From NCBI GenBank assembly GCA_934438035.1, contig CAKSBK010000062.1, forward strand, positions 1 through 6,413: DNA of 6,413 nucleotides, read 5' to 3'. Source of the stretch: an uncultured Christensenellaceae bacterium (GTDB taxonomy: Bacteria > Bacillota > Clostridia > Christensenellales > Christensenellaceae). Shown piece by piece: positions 6,390 through 6,413 of the stretch; positions within the stretch are counted from its first letter, which is position 1, and every line of letters begins with the position of its first letter. Below the pieces are notes generated by a model. It searched no databases, was not told the origin of the DNA, and saw only the letters and a program-made list of their open reading frames with translations. Position numbers and translations under genes: made by a program.

Positions 6390-6413
6390 CTCTTTTAAAG
6401 GCGTTCTTACATC

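Overview
The window reads as chromosomal DNA from a low-to-moderate-GC Gram-positive bacterium, most likely a member of the Clostridia. This rests on the gene order rplS, rbgA (ylqF), rnhB, yraN, on strong AGGAGG-type ribosome binding sites, on a TTG start codon, and on a factor-independent terminator. The placement is inferred from gene order and style only; I cannot name a genus. Every gene lies on the minus strand, so transcription runs from the high coordinates to the low ones. No mobile element, tRNA, rRNA, CRISPR array or prophage signal was seen.

In transcription order, the window opens with ribosomal protein L19 (rplS, 6038-6376) and its strong ribosome binding site. A hairpin terminator follows (5996-6031). 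Then comes a tightly packed cluster: the 50S-assembly GTPase RbgA/YlqF (5110-5958), RNase HII (4491-5108, 1 nt after rbgA), the UPF0102 nuclease-like protein YraN (4157-4510, overlapping rnhB by 20 nt), a 1243-residue membrane glycosyltransferase (407-4138, 18 nt after yraN), and a GtrA-family membrane protein (3-410, sharing an ATGA stop/start overlap with the glycosyltransferase). The spacing suggests one co-transcribed unit from rbgA to gtrA, possibly continuing past the window edge.

The first four genes are ordinary housekeeping genes. The last two look like a surface-glycosylation module. GtrA proteins are thought to move polyprenyl-phosphate-linked sugars across the membrane, and GT-C transferases use such lipid-linked sugars outside the membrane. 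The large protein is the most notable object here. One continuous reading frame contains a signal peptide, an extracytoplasmic carbohydrate-binding-like domain, a first complete GT-C transferase of the HERY type, a cytoplasmic linker, and a second GT-C transferase of the protein O-mannosyltransferase (GT39/PMT) type. A beta-rich domain is inserted in the first outer loop of the second transferase. The acceptor, the sugar and the enzyme that makes the lipid-linked donor cannot be determined from this window.

There is no gene-free stretch longer than 300 bases. The largest gap is about 80 nt between rplS and rbgA, and it holds the terminator.
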